A DNA stretch of 64,000 nucleotides from Xylaria sp. FL1777. Lineage: Eukaryota > Ascomycota > Sordariomycetes > Xylariales > Xylariaceae. Location of the stretch: positions 62,001 through 126,000 of the forward strand of contig MU400515.1 of NCBI GenBank assembly GCA_022578965.1. Reading direction: 5' to 3'. The notes under the pieces were generated by a model. The model was given only the letters and a program-made list of their open reading frames with translations. It did not search any database and was not told the origin of the DNA. A program made the position numbers and the translations under genes. This document shows positions 61,747 through 64,000 of this stretch, one piece after another (position 1 is the stretch's first letter; each line of letters opens with the position of its first letter).

Positions 61747-63082
61747 ATGATGTCCCAGCGGAACAAAGCGAGCGGCTCGTCGCAGACAGACAGCAGTTTT
61801 GCAGATATTCCTGGCTACAAGTTACCTGATACCTCGGCGCCACTAATCACTGTTCACCATACTCGTCAGACCGTTCCTCCTCGGGGACCTGCCACGCAAG
61901 GAAAATAGTAAGTCATTTCTATCGCCTCAGTTTTTCGAAGCTAAAGAATTGATATCCGGAGACGAGCCTCATAGGTAGATACTAGGAGGTGCTAAAGCTT
62001 TGAACCTTATTTAAATGATCTACGGAGTACTACTTACAAGTACAGACCAGGGCTATTAATGAATTACCTAACCCCTGACCCTTAAAAATAACAGGTGTGC
62101 TTACAATGTAGCTTAACTACTTACACTCAGCTAGTTTTAAAAATAGTAAGCACCTATATATGTATGGTACTTACAAGCAAAAAGCAACAACAAGAGCTAT
62201 TATAAAGCTTGAGCTATATTTATTGATACCTTTTTTTTGGTAGTAGAATAAACAAGGCCGACCGTCATTTTTTCTAGTGTCTACAACGCGGGTGGTTAAG
62301 ATTTGTCTCCAGATATCAATTCTTCAGTTGCGAAAAGCTCTTCCCTCTGTCTATCTTTACTGACGAGCCTCTGTGTTTCTAGTGACCAGGATGTCCACGT
62401 CTGCATTACCTGCCATGCACGCTGGCCAAACAACGCTGCACTTTGTGAACATGGCAAAGGAGAGGACCACTATCCATATGGCTGTGTCTGCGGCAACACG
62501 TTCTCACGCCTGGATGTCCTGGAGCGGCACATCGCGTCCAAGAACAAGGCTGCCAGATTTCCCTGCCCATTGTGTGAGCATGATGAGACTCCCAGAGCAT
62601 TTTCTCGAGCCGACCACCTGCCACAGCACCTCAGAACATTCCACAAGATCGCCGATGGCAGAATCCCCCAACAGTTTGGCGCCAGCGTCTCTCACCATGA
62701 CCCTGCTCAAAACTCGCGGGATCCTCAGCCTATGCCTCGCTTTCCGTGCCTGATACCAGGCTGCACAAGGACTGGTGAGCTTGCATATCTTCGGCAGATT
62801 GATCTGGATGAGCACATAGTCTATGTGCACCGTGCTCCTCCACAAATCAACGTGTCCATCCAACAGGGGCCGAGCCACCCTCTTCCTACCTGGACGAACA
62901 ACGGCTTTCAGCAGAGTGTTCCGTTACAGACTGTTCCGGTTTTCGGGCAAGATGCGTATCAGAACGACATCTTGCAGTTGGGTCCCAGCGGAGTCTTTGA
63001 GGCTGAGGGAGATCTGCTTGCCGGAAACATGGGTTTTCAGCCACATGACAGCTTTAACATGGGCTTTAGCTTCAATGGCTGA
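61747..63082 (+). CDS. C2H2 zinc-finger protein, paralogue of the upstream gene
   Basis: Exon 1 (61747-61907) encodes MMSQRNKASGSSQTDS through a Thr/Pro-rich segment and ends at GTAAGT. Exon 2 (62383-63082) starts after TTTCTAG. The join TA/T GAC gives YDQDVHVCITCHARW in phase. The product has 286 residues. Fingers: CITCHARWPNNAALCEH, CVCGNTFSRLDVLERH, CPLCEHDETPRAFSRADH and CLIPGCTRTGELAYLRQ, each followed by His pairs. The C-terminal 100 residues are Gln/Pro/Phe-rich and acidic. Order and linker spacing copy those of the gene at 57683-58964 (C-x-C finger, then C-x2-C with long loop ending FHK or YHK). The 475 nt intron is long for this window and AT-rich. Target unknown. Confidence 0.75.
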
Positions 63083-63299
63083 TTTGTCACTATTATCTTC
63101 TTTTTCAATCTTAATTTGTTGCGAGAGTGCAACACTCAGGGTTGCTGTATAATGGGTTGGCCAACCCTAGTTGAACAGGTGTTATAGCCATGACTGACTG
63201 CATCGCGAAGGCTGGTGGGAATACTGGCATAGAATTGTATTTCTATTTAGAATGTTGCGAATCAAGCCCTCAAGCTAGTATCTAGTCTTCCTACATTCT
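63083..63299. other. Short convergent intergenic region
   Basis: 217 bp between the 3' ends of the C2H2 gene and the reductase gene. Nothing else is seen. Confidence 0.4.
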
Positions 63300-64000
63300 T
63301 CAGTGCCTCACCACAATCTTACCCCCTACATCGTGAGAATCCAGCGCGCGATGCGCATTTACAATATCCCGATACTCAAAGACTCGCGCAGGCGTCGCAT
63401 CCCACTCCCCCTGCTCAATCTTCCGCACGATCTCCTGCAGTGGGATATTCGATAGCGAAAACTCCGGTGTGCCCAGCACTTTGCTATGGAAGAGGCTGAA
63501 ATGCACTCCGGACTCCATCTGCACCATGGGATTGAAGTCCCTCACCGGCTCTAGCCCGCCCAGCCAACCAGCCTGTAACATCCGCCCGCCAGCCCGCGTC
63601 AGCGCGATGGACTCGAGGAGGACTCTGTTTCCGATGAGGTTGAGCGTCTTGTCGAATTTCCTATTCTCCTCCCCCTCCTTCCCCTTCCCCTTCTCCTGGC
63701 TAAACAGACCGCTCCCCTCACGTACCGCCTCCGCAGCACCCATCTCCCTCAACCACGCAAACCGCTCCTCGCGTCTCGTGGTGGCAGTCACGACGGCGCC
63801 CGCATCGACAGCTAGATGTAGCGCCGCCTGGCCGAGGGTGCTAGTCGCGCCGCGGATGAGGAGCGTCTCGCCCTTTTTGAGGTCCAGGATGGTGAACAGA
63901 CACGACCACGCCGTGCAGTAGACCTCGGGCAGCGCGGCGAGCTGCTCCCATGACAGCGTGGTGTCTAAGGGGACGACGTTGCTCGAGGAAACCGTCACGT
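63300..64000 (-). CDS. Zinc-type quinone oxidoreductase / MDR-family reductase, C-terminal part
   Basis: An open minus frame runs from the right edge to a stop at 63300, with about 233 residues visible. It begins inside the medium-chain dehydrogenase fold (LPEVYCTAWSCLF) and shows the nucleotide-binding motif (LIRGATSTLGQAALHLA). The second Rossmann strand (VVTATTR) and the C-terminal segment (VFEYRDIVNAHRALDS, then GGKIVVRH) are typical of NAD(P)H quinone reductases. No zinc ligands are visible in this part. A charged low-complexity insertion (SQEKGKGKEGEE) interrupts the fold. The N-terminal catalytic lobe lies outside the window, so substrate and start are unknown. Confidence 0.85.
   Translation of the reverse strand, partial: VTVSSSNVVPLDTTLSWEQLAALPEVYCTAWSCLFTILDLKKGETLLIRGATSTLGQAALHLAVDAGAVVTATTRREERFAWLREMGAAEAVREGSGLFSQEKGKGKEGEENRKFDKTLNLIGNRVLLESIALTRAGGRMLQAGWLGGLEPVRDFNPMVQMESGVHFSLFHSKVLGTPEFSLSNIPLQEIVRKIEQGEWDATPARVFEYRDIVNAHRALDSHDVGGKIVVRH

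Noticed and set aside
1..64000. tRNA, rRNA, CRISPR array, or prokaryotic-type system
   Set aside because: I looked for T-loop-like and array-like patterns and saw none. The window is eukaryotic throughout. A tRNAscan and Infernal run would settle small RNAs.

Overview
The window reads as nuclear DNA of a filamentous ascomycete (Pezizomycotina, most likely a Sordariomycete; I do not name a species). Genes are interrupted by 47-210 nt introns with GT..AG ends and CTAAC/CTGAC-like branch sites. The families are typical of such fungi (Zn2Cys6 regulator, CE1 esterase, Mus7/MMS22, CCCH protein with a fungal N-terminal domain, C2H2 proteins). A 13 kb block carries the C-to-T and G-to-A signature of repeat-induced point mutation (RIP). 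Almost every real gene here is multi-exon, so I rebuilt the models by joining exons at splice sites where the phase agrees.

Left arm (1-13.2 kb): five minus-strand genes. They are the N-terminal part of a chromodomain protein running off the left edge, a glycine-zipper protein, a serine-rich protein with a conserved-looking C-terminal domain, a tentative small three-exon gene, and a four-exon gene of unknown function.

Middle (13.2-26.7 kb): a nested retroelement block with no surviving gene. An outer LTR element (13237-26715, 221 bp LTRs, ACGC target duplication) contains a second LTR element (14425-22297, 287 bp LTRs, ATTAA duplication). That one in turn holds a less mutated probable solo LTR (19705-20198, TAAGC duplication). 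Copies differ only by transitions. The switch from intact to mutated bases falls at the same internal position in both outer LTRs.

Right arm (26.7-64 kb): housekeeping and accessory genes. In order: CCCH/DUF7923-like protein, secreted CE1 esterase, Zn2Cys6 regulator (minus), ORC5, glycogen branching enzyme (minus), mitochondrial ClpX, cytochrome c oxidase subunit 5 (minus), a small membrane protein (minus), MMS22, a large mitochondrial AAA ATPase, two related C2H2 zinc-finger genes in the same orientation, and a partial quinone-reductase-like gene (minus) cut by the right edge. ClpX, COX5 and the AAA ATPase act in mitochondria. ORC5 and MMS22 act in replication and fork repair. I see no operon-like logic or metabolic cluster. 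Intergenic DNA is rich in TAGGTA/TACCTA motifs, including six exact copies of the palindrome TACCTAGGTA.
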